Below are positions 46,430 to 58,500 of a DNA stretch of 64,000 bases, piece by piece. Both the position numbers and the translations under genes were made by a program. Where the stretch lies: NCBI GenBank assembly GCA_016801885.1, contig CM028884.1:310001-374000 (forward strand). The letters run 5' to 3'. The DNA is from Toxotes chatareus. Lineage: Eukaryota > Chordata > Actinopteri > Toxotidae. The stretch's first letter is position 1, and the number at the start of each line of letters is the position of its first letter. The notes beneath the pieces were generated by a model. The model made no database searches. It saw nothing but the letters and a program-made list of their open reading frames with translations, and had not been told where the DNA came from.

Positions 46430-47301
46430 GTTGAAGAGCTAGTGTGTCTCAACCAGCCATTTGTCATTATAGACTTCTGGATACTAGGATTTATTTTTGT
46501 GTTGATAAACAACTGTGCGTGTTATAGGTTGGACCATGTTCTCTGGGAGTCTTGTGGTGGTGCTGCTCATCCTCCTCCTGTGTCGGCGTGTCCTGTGGCA
46601 TGGATTATGCATCTTCATTGGTCAGAAATGGTTCAAGAGGCCTGCAAGGACTGGTAGAACTGCCAGTGGAAGGCTGAGAAGTGAACAATGAATAACTACT
46701 ATGAGCCTTCTGCATTTCATCTGTTGTTGATAGCTTTGTTACAGTTTCCGCCTTTATGTGCCCACAAAGAATTACATTAAAGAACCCTTTTGATTATGTG
46801 TCAGAAAAAGAGCTACTTATCCCGTTAGAACTGCTCAGTGTTAACAGTTCTAACAGATGCACCAAAAGCGACATCATCTAAGAGAAGACATTTGGTTTGA
46901 TGACGTCAGCTCATGGCAGCTGATCCATCTGTTCTCCATAACTACTGTTCGGTTTAGACTCACTCGGGTTTCTGATGGAGCTGGAGTCAAAGGCAGTGAA
47001 ACGCTGCAGACTGTAGTAAAGCATCACCCATGTCTCTGTGAAAATGTTTTTATTTTTATTGTATTTATTTATTTTTTGCCATTGTCAGTGTCAACATGTT
47101 TCTGGATATAATAATAAATAATTTGTTTCCCCCTACTGGCAGTGAGAGTAATTACACAAACACTGTTGTCAGGTGCTTATGACATGTCTAAAACTACACA
47201 ACACTTCTAGGCCTGGAAAGCATGTGTTCAGAAATAGTTACAAACACACTGAATCTCTCTTTCATTGCTCTTCAACAAGAAAAAGACACGTCAGGAGCTA
47301 A
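46430..47301. other. Non-coding stretch
   Basis: No gene or repeat recognised up to the target duplication at 47302. It contains ordinary AT-rich sequence. Confidence 0.55.
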
Positions 47302-47306
47302 CTCAG

Positions 47307-47509
47307 TGTCAGGGCTGGGTAAGTAGTGGAGTGGACATAGGCGCAGAGTCAGAGGTTGTGATAACCAAAAACGGTTTAATCAGTCCAGGTTCGATACACG
47401 TGAAGTCAGTCCAATAAGGCAGAGGTACAACAGGAAGAAGGCAAACTCGAAATCCAAAAATCCAGGCAGAGGTCAAACAATCGGAATATCTAGCACAACA
47501 AGGAGCAGG
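47307..47509 (-). repeat. Gypsy 3' LTR, left part deleted
   Basis: The right part of the LTR ends in CCTGACA at 47307. Its left end overlaps the 5' half-LTR by about 68 bp (GATATTCCGATTGTTTGACC on the minus strand). An ATTAAA signal lies near 47375. Confidence 0.88.
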
Positions 47510-49640
47510 TAGAAACAGGAGCAGAAAGGCTCTCCAAACCTCTGAGACAAACTGGGGCCCCCCTGTCAGAAACAATGTCCACTGGAATCCCATGTAAGCG
47601 GAAGACATGTTTAATCATGAGTCTGGCTGTCTCCGCAGCAGTAGGGAGCTTACGGAGAGCCACGAAATGAGCAGCTTTAGAGAAACGGTCTACAATGGTT
47701 AAAATAACAGTCTTTCCCAAAGAGGGAGGTAACCCTGTGAAAAAGTCCAGCGCCACATGAGACCAAGGCCGGCTCGGGACAGCTAGCGTATGCAATAGTC
47801 CAACTGGAGGCTGATTACTAACCTTGCACTGGGCGCACACTGGACAGGCTGCGACAAACTCTCTGGTGTCTTTGGTTAGTCCCGGCCACCAGAAACGGCG
47901 CCAGAGGAAGGAAACTGTCCTCCTAACTCCCGGATGACAGGTGAGCCGAGAGGAGTGGGCCCACTGGAGAACCTGCTGACGAGTTACCTTGGGAACATAC
48001 AGTTTGTTAGTGGGGCCTCCCCCGGGGTTGGGTTCCCGGGCCTGAGCAGTTTTAATGTCTTTTTCGAGTTGCCAGGTAAGGGCTCCTGAAACACAAGAGG
48101 AGGGAATGATGGTTTCAGGTACCTGTGAGCCTCCGCAGGTTCGTGAAGCCGGGACAGAGCGTCCGGTTTAATATTCTTAGAACCAGAACAGTAGGTGATG
48201 GTGAAGTCAAAACGGTCAAAAAACAAGGACCACCGTGCTTGTCTCGCATTCAGCCGCTTGGCGGTCTGGATGTACGTGAAGTTCTTATGATCTGTCCAGA
48301 CCACAAACGGACCGCCCCCTCCAACCAGTGTCTCCACTCTTCCAGCACTAACTTAATAGCTAACAGCTCCTTGTTACCCAGGTCATAATTTCTCTCAGCC
48401 GGAGAGAGCTGACGAGAGAAAAATGCGCACAAGTGAAGTTTATTATCTGCCTTCGCGTGCTGGGACAGGACCGCTCCAACCCCAGTGTCAGAGGCATCAA
48501 CCTCTATGATAAACTGGCTGGATGGGTCTGGTTGGGTCAGGACCGGCGCGGAGGTGAAAAGCTGCTTCAGCCGTTGAAAGGCAGCGTCAGCTTCTTCTGT
48601 CCAGCGAAACGGAGCCGAGGGGGAGGTGAGCCCCGTCAGCAGGGCAGCTACCGCTGTGGTTTCTAATGAACCTCCTGAGGAAATTAGCAAACCCCAGAAA
48701 GCGTTGAAATTGTTTGCGGGTGGTGGGAACCGGCCAATTAACCACCACACTAACCTTGGAGGGATCTGGTCTCATCTGTCCCTCAGCTACAACAAAACCC
48801 AGGAAGGTCACAGATGAAACTCACATTTCTCTGCTTTAACAAACAATTTGTATCCGAACATGCCGCCTATGTTCATCCAGGTCCCTAGAAAAGATCAAAA
48901 TGTCATCAAGGTACACAAACACAAAATGATGCAGAAAGTCACGGAGCACATCATTCACCAACCCCTGGAACACAGCAGGTGCGTTAGTCAGCCCAAAAGG
49001 CATTACTAGGTACTCAAAATGTCCCAACGGCGTGTTAAACACTGTCTTCCATTCATCCCCGCCCCGGACGCGGACCAGGTGGGAGGCATTACGCAGGTTC
49101 AACTTGATGAAGACTCTCGCCTCCTGCAGGGATTCAAAGGCGGAGTTCATCAAAGGGAGGGGATACTTATTCTTAACTGTGATTTTATTTAACCCCTGAT
49201 AGTCAATGCATGGACGGAGAGTACTGTCTTTCTTTGAAACAAAAAAATCCTGAAGGCCTGATTAACCCTGAGTTCAGTGATTCAGCTATGTACCTCTCCA
49301 TAGCCTCTCTTTCGGCCCTAGCCAGACTGTACAGCCAACTCTTAGGAAGAGGGCAGTCATATGGCCGGTGAGGTGGAAGAGCCAGGGCTCTGGATTTAAA
49401 AAAACCTCTGCCGGGCTGTGGTATTCGGCCAGAACATTGGTTAAGTCAGGTGAGGGCGGCGCCACCACTGGGGCTGAGCGGTCACTACTGGGGGGCTGAG
49501 CTACTGAGCTAGAGACTACTCTACCATTCAGAGAAGTGACCGGAATTTGTTGAGGGAGAGCCTCAAAGTTGATGCCTGCCTACCTGGCCAAATCAGCATC
49601 TAAAAGATTTTGTTCAGCCCCAGAATCAATTAGTACCCGG
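47510..49640 (-). pseudogene. Gypsy pol remnant (protease, RT, RNase H, integrase part)
   Basis: Protease keeps the DSG motif near 49615. The linker keeps FLNPEPWLFHLTGHM. RT then reads LNKITVKNKYPLPLMNSAFE, FNTPLGHFEYLVMPFGLTNA and an intact YLDDILIFSRDLDEHRRH, unlike the Ser variant in the 1-3841 copies. After a damaged stretch come TTRKQFQRFLGFANFLRRFI and RNase H (FIIEVDASDTGVGAVLSQHA, then WTDHKNFTYIQTAKRLNARQ). Integrase shows CHPGVRRTVSFLWRRFWWPG with the H2C2 site, and ALDFFTGLPPSLGKTVILTI, DIVSDRGAP and FVSEVWRAF, then ends in LTR. Stops and frameshifts lie near 49580, 49270, 48830, 48690, 48330 and 47555. This is the most complete gypsy pol in the window but is inactive. Confidence 0.92.
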
Positions 49641-50008
49641 ACAGAAGGCAAACTCGAAATCCAAAAATCCAGGCAGAGGTCAAACAATCGGAATATCTAG
49701 CACAACAAGGAACGCTGGAAAGCTTGGTAAAAGCACTAGGAACACACAAGACAACCTGGCGATGAGTGCAGGGAAGACGGGGACTAAATACATCAGGAGG
49801 CGGGGAGACAATTACACACAGGTGAAACACATTAAGGGAGGAAGGGTAATCAGGAAGTGGGAGGAGCACACGAGGAGAGGGAAGTCAAGACACCTGAAAC
49901 AAGAGGAAAAACAGTGAACAACTGGACCCTCAAGCATTACCAAAATAAAACAGGAAACATTAAATAAACAAGATAAAACCGCCCTGGCTCCCAGGGCGAA
50001 ACCTGACA
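49641..50008 (-). repeat. Gypsy 5' LTR, right part deleted
   Basis: About 368 bp remain from TGTCAGG inward. The sequence then joins directly to protease (VLIDSGAEQNLLDADLA). A 68-bp segment at its inner end is shared with the start of the 3' half-LTR. Confidence 0.88.
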
Positions 50009-50493
50009 CTCAGCCTGGAAATTGATGGAGAGAAATGCACTGTTGGTCCACTTTGATGAAACACCAGCCCACATCCTAGGGTTGATGTTAGGGGTTTTTG
50101 AGTAATCAGAGACATAACAGTTACTTTTTTACTCAAAATGATGAAAGGTGCTAGCTATCTTGCTAACGCTAGGCAACTTGACTAGCCTCGGAAAGTCCCA
50201 GGATCATGTTCATAAATAACACAGTTACAAAAACACAGAGCACAGTCTCAAGTCAAAAATCCATTATTTAGGTAGAGGAAATGTAATAGCTACATAGCCT
50301 ACCTGTTTTACAAATACCAACCTAAACCTGACCAAGCACAGTAAGTCAATATCCATGTCTGCACTCTCTTCTCTTCTTTCTGTACTTTCCAATGAGGAGT
50401 TCCCACATCAGTGGTTGTTCATGTTTGTCCTCACTCGTCGGTTGCTTTTTCTTAGATTGTAATCTTCCTACTGAACACTGTGTTTGCTTTTTT

Positions 50494-52703
50494 ATCTAGA
50501 GCAGGGGTGTCAAATGTATGGCCCGCGGGCCAGATCAGGCCCACAAACAGGTTTAATCCGGCTCGCGAGATCATTTTGTAAAGTATAAAAATGAGCTGCA
50601 ATTTTTCAATAAAAGAAACTGCTGTTCCAATTGCATCCACTGCATGGCGCAATAGCAATTGTGTTAAGCAAGGAAACTGTTTATAGTATAAAGAGTGTTC
50701 CCAGAAAAATGGTCATTCTCCTATTTATTCATGGAAGTGAATGGGAAAGCTGTATATTTGGTGTGTTCACAGCATGTTGCAGTGCTGAAAGAATATAACC
50801 TTCGTCGCCACTATGCGAGTCTTCATGCGGACAAATATGACAACTTTCAAGGACAGCGGAGAAGAGAGAAGGTGAATGAACTTTTGGCGGGTCTGAAGAA
50901 ACAGCAGTCTGTGTTTACTCACAGCCAAGACATCAGTGACACTGCAGTTAAATCCAGCTACCTCGTTGCTAATGAAATCGCAGTGGCTTCAAAACCATTT
51001 AGTGAGGGTGAATTTGTAAAAACATGCATGATGAAGGCAGTGGAGATTGTGTGCCCTGAAAAGCACCAGGCTTTTGCAAATATCAGCCTGACAAGAAACA
51101 CAATTGCAGACAGGATTTCCGATCTTTCAGTGGATTTGAACAGCCAGTTGAAGCAAAAAGTAAAATAATTTATTTTATTGTTGCATTTTCAGTTGCAATT
51201 GATGAAAGCATGGACATTACAGATGTTGCACAACTGGCCATTATCATTCGCGGAGTTGATGAAGCATTGACCATCACCGAGGAGTTCGTGGAGTTGGTGC
51301 CGATAACGACAGCAGCTGATATTTTCACCACACTCATCGGCGCGCTGGACAGGGTCGGAGTGGACTGGTTTTGCACTGTCAGTCTGGCTACAGATGGTGC
51401 GCCTTCAATGATCGGAAAAAAAGCAGGCTTTGTGACAAAGTGCAGAGAGAAAGTGCAATCTGCAAATGGAGGACGTGATTTTTGGACTTCTCACTGTATT
51501 TTGCACCAGGAGGCTTTGTATTGCAAGTCATTAAAGATGGATAACTTCATGAAGGTGGTCATCCAAACTTAATTTCATCGGATCCAGAGGCCTGAATCAC
51601 CGTCAGTTTGACAGCCTTCTCAGAGAGAAAGACCACATCTATGGCCTGCCATACCACACTGAGGTAAGATGGTTAAGCCGAGGTGCTGTGCTGAGGCATT
51701 TCTTTGATTTACGAGAAGAAATTGAATAGTTCATGGAAGAAAAGAGCAAACCAGTGTTAGAATTTCATTCCGCAGAATGGATGCAGGACCTTGCATTTAT
51801 GGTGGATGTTACAGAGCACCTGAATAACTTGATGCAGCTCACTTCCCGTGTCTGGAAAATGTGTGCGCGACCCAACATGTGGCAGACATGAGGCGGTTCA
51901 AAGATAAAATAACGGGAATGTTACAGGAGTTTGAGCAACGCTTTCAGAATTTTGGTGAACTGTAGAAAGAAAAAGTTTTTTGCTCGCCATTCACCGTGAA
52001 TTCCTCTGATCTGCCCGTCAGCATCCAATCTGAAATAATAGACTTGCAGTGTGACTCGGATTTGAAGGGCAAATTTGCCGCAGCTAGCTTGGACACATTT
52101 CATCAGAATCTCTTGTCAGGTTACCCCAACTTGACAGCCCTCGCTGCAAAACTGTTGTGTATGTTTGGAACCACATATATTTGTGAGCAACTTTTTTCTG
52201 TAATGAGCATAAATAAAACAAAGCTGCGCTCAAGGCTCACGCACAAGCACTTGAATCACATCCTGCAGTTGGCTGCCACTCAGGATGTGACGCCTGATAT
52301 TGATGCGCTGGTGAAAGCTAAAAGATGTCAGGTATCAGGAGTCAAATAAACTACGCAACCCCACTTAAAGTGCTGCATGAGACACCCTGATATATTGCTG
52401 TGATCTGTGATATACTTCTGTGAATCACTGAGGCATTGTGTGTTTGTGTGTTCTTTTTCTTTAGAATTTTCAAATAAACTTGAGGTGTTTTATGATTAAT
52501 AGTGATGTTGTGCTTGTACTATTTTGGACACACTGTCCTCAGATTTATCTTTTATGTTGATCGTATTAAAACAAAGAAAACAATCTGAAGTTGTTGTTTT
52601 TAAGTTATATATACCATGATTTTACCGGTCCGGCCCACTTGGGAATAGATTTTCCTCCATGTGGCCCCTGAGCTAAAATGAGTTTGACACCCCTGATCTA
52701 GAG
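50494..52703 (+). mobile_element. Complete hAT transposon with 8-bp target duplication
   Basis: The element spans 50502-52695 (2,194 bp). The ends are CAGGGGTGTCAAA and TTTGACACCCCTG, 13-bp inverted repeats. ATCTAGAG flanks both sides (50494-50501 and 52696-52703). A GC palindrome (GGCCCGCGGGCC) lies just inside the left end. The transposase relic inside is CHARLIE/GTF2IRD2-like. The borders are exact. Confidence 0.97.
50697..52349 (+). pseudogene. hAT transposase (GTF2IRD2/CHARLIE8-like), decayed
   Basis: The first frame holds an N-terminal finger (YLVCSQHVAVLKEYNLRRHY, ASLH), whose first cysteine is tyrosine, then RREKVNELLAGLKKQQS, KPFSEGEFVKTCMMKAVEIV and SLTRNTIADRISDLS. A frameshift at about 51165 follows. 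The next frame has AIDESMDITDVAQLAIIIRG (first catalytic Asp region), SLATDGAPSMIGKKAGFV (second) and SHCILHQEALYCKSLKMD. Then come another shift near 51570, GLNHRQFDSLLREKD, YHTEVRWLSRGAVLRHFFDL, stops, and a final piece DLQCDSDLKGKF, MFGTTYICEQLFSVM (dimerisation/Glu region), ending CQVSGVK. Relatives include the transposase fused into vertebrate GTF2IRD2. Dead in this copy. Confidence 0.9.
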
Positions 52704-55201
52704 CATCAGAAACTTTTCTTGGCCACGTCCTTGGTTTTTTTCGCCACAGGCTCTACCATGCTCTTAGTTGCTGTAGCCTTCTCTGCGTCACTAGAGTTTC
52801 TCCCCTCTTCAGCTCTGGTAAGCCAGTCATTGCTGGTTTATGTAAAATGCATTGTTACCAGTGTGCTAGTGTGGGACTGTCCTCTCAGACACCAGATTTA
52901 AAACTTTACTGTGGAATACAGAGAACTTTACCTGGCGCAGATGGGCTTCATCAGCATCAGGTGAACTTGTTTGGCATGGGTTGAATACAATGTTCATTTA
53001 CATGCATATGTCCTGTACTCTAGCTTTAAGGAAATTCAGAGAGATAATCCTGGCAAAATCTTTCTTTTTTTGTTTCACATCTTTTTAAGTCATATACACA
53101 CGAGAGGAAACAATTCAGATCAGATCACCAGAATAATTTTTCCTCAAGGCTTTAATAGAATTGAGTTCATGCAGTCAGGTGATTTTCAGAGACATCTTGT
53201 GGTCAGTACTGGCATCTCAATTTGGTCTTTTTCTTGCCAAAAATAAAGCATAAAAACACATTTACAACAATGGGAAAGGTCAAATTTCCAGCTTTAGATT
53301 TAGGAGGACACCTGAGTACCTGGAAGAAGGATCATTTTTCATAAAATTATTAATCAGGATTTTATAACTGCTGGGTACCACCTTGGTATCAGAAACCACT
53401 CACTAAAATGCAAATAAAGTCTGAATGGGTGTTCACCTGTAAGTGTCAATATTTATATAGCAACATTTATGAAGTGAACAGTGAAGGGTTGAATCTGAGC
53501 TCTGACTGTTATAATCCAGCTTTTACTGCAGGAAGAAAACAAAAATAATCCCAAACAACAGCTGTGTAAATTATAACAGAATTTATTGACAAAAGTAGCA
53601 TTAATCACCAATCAATATTACCCTTAATTAACAAACATCTGTCATACAACTACAGCTGCAACAGCAAGCAAAAAATACATAAATAAATTTGCATTAGCAA
53701 ACAAAATGCATGTATAAATGGCCTGTATACAATTTATGCCTTCCTACAAGCTACAATGAGCGGCGCGCAGTACCTATAGCATAAAAAGAAAACGGACATT
53801 GCATTATAAATGAATTTCAAAACAAAACATACCTTGTAGGCCACTTATACTAAAGGGGGCTGAATTTACATCATTTCTTCTTTGTTCTTGTCTTCGTTCT
53901 TCATTTGTAAATTGTCTTTAATTATCGAATTATTTTTTACTTTGCCATCAGTTCACGTGTCCTGCTTCGCTGCTGTTTCAATTGCAAGGCGTGCCCTTAA
54001 CTAATTGCTGGTTGCCACACCGGAGTGGTAGCGGGTCAGTTTCGCCCATAGCAGCATTAATTAACAACAGATCAAAAAAAAAAAAAAAAAAAAACCCACA
54101 GAACCAAAACTTACAACTTTTACAACCTGAGGCAGTTATAGGTTATGCTACCATTCTATGTGTGCACCAGGTGTGTTTGTGAATACATGCAAAGGTGTGT
54201 AGGTGTGGGTTAGTAGAAAGGAGAGGGAAAGAGAGAAGCAGGCAAAGCAAAATGCAGAGGATCCTAATCACCACAGAGAGACACAATGAACTGTCCTCTT
54301 ACCACATTTTACCACGGCAGGTGAAGAGGTGAAGTAGTGTTCATCAGGCCTGGCACTGGTCAGCAAGTCACAAGGACAAGCCAGGACAGGCCAGTAACAT
54401 ACCAGAAATAGAATTCAAACAAAATTTCACACTAAAATTAACAAAAAAAAAAAAAAAAAAAAAACGTTTAGGTCACTAAAAACTGAAAAAAAAAAAAAAA
54501 AAAAAAAAAGCAATCATCTAAATTTCTTAAGAGACAGTACAACAGTACATACTCTATTGGTACTTGGTAACTTACTGGAGATCATATATTACCCTCAGGA
54601 TTTACTTCCACCACTACTGAAATATATTCCACTGTTGTTTTGTTCATTGCACTCTGCTGAGGACCCAGGAACAGCAGTCATTGTTTCAGTCTCTTCTCCT
54701 TTGCTTTCACAGGGAGGGAAAGTGACATTTGATTGTTCACACTCTTGTGTATAAGGAAGAGAGTGTGAATCAACATGTAGGCATATTTTTCAGGTTAGTG
54801 ACATTTTTATGTGCAGGGGTTACTAAGAGAGGAAAGCATTACTTTCACCAGGCACGCACTGAAACCTCTTTGACTATCAGCCCACTTGTTTGAGCTCTGT
54901 TTTGTCTGAACACTTGAACAGAAGTTCCTGGATTTGGAATCGTCCACACTTTCCACCAAATGCAAATGAGCCTTAATCTAAATACAGATCTTAATCTAGT
55001 TTTTTCAAGCCTCTGGTGGGACATGAACATGACATTAATCCCATGAGGATGGTCTTCACTGATGTTCTTCAGACATCTACTGAGGAAAATTGAGAGATGG
55101 AGATGAAAGCATGGAAATAGCAAGTGGACCTTGAGTTAATTTAAACAGTTGTCAGTCAAATCAAATGATTCTATGCCTTTTGCATCTTTCCATTATGTAT
55201 G
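52704..55201. other. Non-coding stretch
   Basis: No gene recognised. Long A runs at 54067-54092, 54440-54464 and 54487-54509 may be retrocopy tails or simple slippage. A patch at about 53980-54060 (GGTTGCCACACCGGAGTGGT) has tRNA-SINE feel but no clear box pair. Confidence 0.5.
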
Positions 55202-55525
55202 CTGCACGGCAATGGCGCGGCAAGTTAAGCGCGTGGCTTTGGACCGCCCGGAGATCTGAGGGTCATCGGTTCGATTCCTCAACCAAGCACAATGAATACG
55301 CACAATGGATATGGGTGGTGGTGATGGAGACGTGCCACCCCGCCGTGGTGCCCCTGAGCAAGGCACCGATCTACCCCAGGTCCCCGGGCTCCTCCCAGGG
55401 AAGCCCCCTGACACAGCGTCTCTAGTGCATGTGCATGCTTGTGTGTGTGTTTTGTTCACTTGGTGTGGGTAAAATGCAGAGAGTGATTTCCCCAGGAGGA
55501 TCAATAAAGTACAAACTTAAACTTA
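55202..55525 (+). mobile_element. tRNA-derived SINE
   Basis: The head has an A-box-like segment (GCAAGTTAAGCGCGTGGC) and a B-box (GGTTCGATTCC, 55268-55278). The body contains GGAGACGTGCCACCCCGCCG and CCCCTGAGCAAGGCACCGAT, blocks I recall from fish SINEs. The tail is TTTCCCCAGGAGGATCAATA then AAGTACAAACTT, resembling LINE 3' ends. RNA polymerase III transcription would be expected for an active copy. No target duplication was resolved. Confidence 0.8.
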
Positions 55526-58500
55526 TCCTTAAGGGCCATGTGGGGGCTGGTGCCAATCCCAGCGGAAACTGGATGAGAGGCTAGGTATATCCTGGACAGG
55601 CTGCCAGTCAATCACAGGGCTTTTGCTGCATTAAAAGGGGATTTTTAATTATCTAAAAGCACTGTGTTAGTTCAGGGGAAATAATTCACTGTGTTACATA
55701 CAAAAACACTTACAGCATGTAGCTATGAGTGATCTTTAAAGGTACTGGTACTGTAGGTGTATCTTCACACCTTGTACAGAGCCAGCCTAGCTGTTTACTG
55801 TGCTTTCAGCCTTTATGCTAAGCTAGGCTAATCACCTAGGCTCTAGCTCCATACTTAAATCATTAACATTTCAGCTTACTCTCAGAAAGAAAGTGAATGT
55901 GTATTTTGTTTTAAACAAACTATAAGATGAAGTGAACAGAAAAGAAAAATATTTACATGGACATGTTCTTCAGAGTATGACATTGTGTGGTAGTTGTGTG
56001 GTATAACAGGACTGTGCACTACAGGAATTTTAGTACTGCGCCACATATACAGGACCACAAACATCATGTAGTAAACTATAGTTCACTTTCCAAACAGAGA
56101 TGGAAGCTGTGTTAACAAGTTACTCTCTAATTTATACTAAAAAACAAAGACGAGGAAAGCAATAAACAAATATTTTATGACTTCAAGCGTGTACGAATGT
56201 GTTTTTGTCATGCAGAGAAGAATTAGCTTTTATGTGTTGAACCAACAGGTATGGATGAGGAGATGCATTTGGAATGTGGTGGACAGATGTCAGCATAAAG
56301 GCTCTGAGCCCATGGAGGGGGGGGGGGCATGGGAGGGGGAGGTGACATGAGAAGGAGCAGAGAATGGCCTTGGCTCTATGAAAGTGAATTTCCTTCCCTG
56401 CAGCTAGAGATTACCAGGCCCTTCAGTGCTAATGGCTGCTACAAATGGGCCATAGATAAGACTTGGAGGACAGAGGAGGGAGGTTCGTTTAAAACAGGAC
56501 TGATGCAGCATTTTCATTTTCATCTTTACTCCTCTTTCTTCCTGGAGATTTTCACTCCTTTTGTATCAGTCAGACATCTCAGACAACAATAATATATATC
56601 GCTTTGTGCATATCACATTTAACACATAAATCATCGTATATTTACTTATTTGGTTTAATGACTGATTTGTGGTCAATTTCACATTTTGTCACATTCATCA
56701 AATGTGTAGTTCAATTATTTAATTATATTTATCATCATTTAATGTTACTGGATGACTCCAGTGTAACTGCTTGGATCAAAGACTGACAGCTCAAGGGGGC
56801 AATTTTCATGAGAAAAGAAATTATTCATTTTTACAGAAATTCTTCATTATTACTTTATCTACCAAATGATGATCAATAGACTTGACCATGAGTGGCGTGA
56901 GACAGCTTACAACTCTGGCTCAATTACTGTGTACACTAAAAGTCCTCCACTTCAATACACACACACACACACACACACACCTCTTTCGGTGCCTTCTTAT
57001 GTCTTTGTTGCCTCCAAAGGTCGTTAAAATGCTGTTAAGATTCTTCAGATGCCACTGGCTGGATTGTGTCAGTGGACGCTTTATCTGACCTCTGTGTGTA
57101 TGTGTGTGTGTGTGCATGCATGGATTGCTTTGTTTAACTTTATTTGTAGGGCCTGAAAACTGCCTCACAAGTTTAAATGGCTGTTTGAGGGTTAAAACTT
57201 GGTTTTAGGGTTAGGGTTAGAATTAGGTTTATGTCAGTGACGGGTCCTCACAAATGTGGTAAAACAAGGATGTCTGTGTGTGTATGTATGGTTGTGTGTG
57301 TCTGCGTCGGTGTGTGTGCCTCCGTCTGCTTGTAGTGAACTAGCTTGAAGTACCAGAAATGTTGTCTTGTACAACAGTAGACCCAATTAGCTTCAGTGAA
57401 CAACAGTTTTAACTGTGTTTTTGAACAGAAACTGGTGCAAGTGGAAAACACCCTTTAGTGCTGTAAGAACTGCTGTCACCACGTCAGTAAAAGGGACCTT
57501 CTGAGAACCATCTCCAGATATCTTTTGCTTGTGTTTTGTTAGTGTTGAATTGAAGTAACAGTTTAGGTCATTCAGGAAGTCAGGCCTGTTAAGGAGCACT
57601 ATAAAACTAATGATCCTTAATGGGACCACCTTGGAAGTCAGGACCCCTGTAGGCCTTCTTTAGACCTGCAACAACCACTATTCTCACTTTCCCAGGTTTG
57701 GGAATGACATAAAATGCTAAAAATTGTCCCGCTGAGAGGGCCCTGCGTGGTTTAGAGAGGGCCCTGCATGGTTTAGAGAGCAGCGTCTGCTCGCTTTTTA
57801 TTTGAGAACAGGCGGTGGACACCCTCTTGTCTGAGGAATGTATTCTTTGTAGGTCCTATTTTGCTCCCATTTACAGCTTATGGAGTAGCACAGTTTATTC
57901 ACTGTCTTCTACACTTCTTGAGTGTCGGAAAAAAATTAATGTTGTGTCACTTGTCATCCAAAATCCAAAATCAACCAAAGACAAGAGTTATCTAAACATT
58001 TCTGGAATTAATTAAACGTAGACATTTTGTACCTTGGATCAGGCATTTGTGAGTTATACCTCACTTCCTGTTTGCATGCAGTTTTTTCTAAACAGCGATA
58101 TGTGTTCTCTACAAAACTCAGGAATCACATGAAATAATAAGACTGTTCTTAGACACAGCACAGCCTTGGGGTAAATGATAATGTGTACCATGCTAACACG
58201 CTGATGGTTAGCAAGTGTAACATTTACCTTTTTTACTAGTGTGTTAGCATTTGCTTCTTGGTATTATACACAGGGACAGGGATGGGTGTGTTTTGGGATT
58301 TTCCCAGTAGCTCAATGGTCTCAGTAAAAGTTAAACCAAAAAGGGAAAATCTCATAGGTTGAAGGATGTGGGTAGAGGTGTGAAGCAGTGGTTAGAGAAC
58401 CCATGAGGGCATGTTCACACCAGCATGGATGTGTAATGCATGTGCTGAGTCACACTCCTGATGCCAGATTTTTCCAAATTCCACAGAAAGATAGGACTCA

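Larger units (their letters stand above)
47302..50013 (-). mobile_element. Ty3/gypsy element with perfect 5-bp target duplication
   Basis: The element occupies 47307-50008, starting (minus strand) TGTCAGG at 50008 and ending CCTGACA at 47307. CTCAG flanks it on both sides (47302-47306 and 50009-50013). It is the same family as the sequence at 1-4489. Only 2.7 kb remain: the 5' LTR lacks its right part, gag is absent, integrase stops mid-core, and the 3' LTR lacks its left part. Confidence 0.95.

Noticed and set aside
51160..51193. Possible tiny intron in the hAT transposase (acceptor-like TTTTCAG)
   Set aside because: It would be about 35 nt. A simple frameshift in an element with other lesions is more likely.
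57203..57222. Interstitial telomere repeat
   Set aside because: Only about two TTAGGG units. Too short to claim a telomeric origin.
57393..57822. Minus-strand frames (LNDLNCYFNSTLTKHKQK; PKPGKVRIVVVAGLKKAYRG)
   Set aside because: Neither resembles a family I can name and the two frames are not joined by splice sites.
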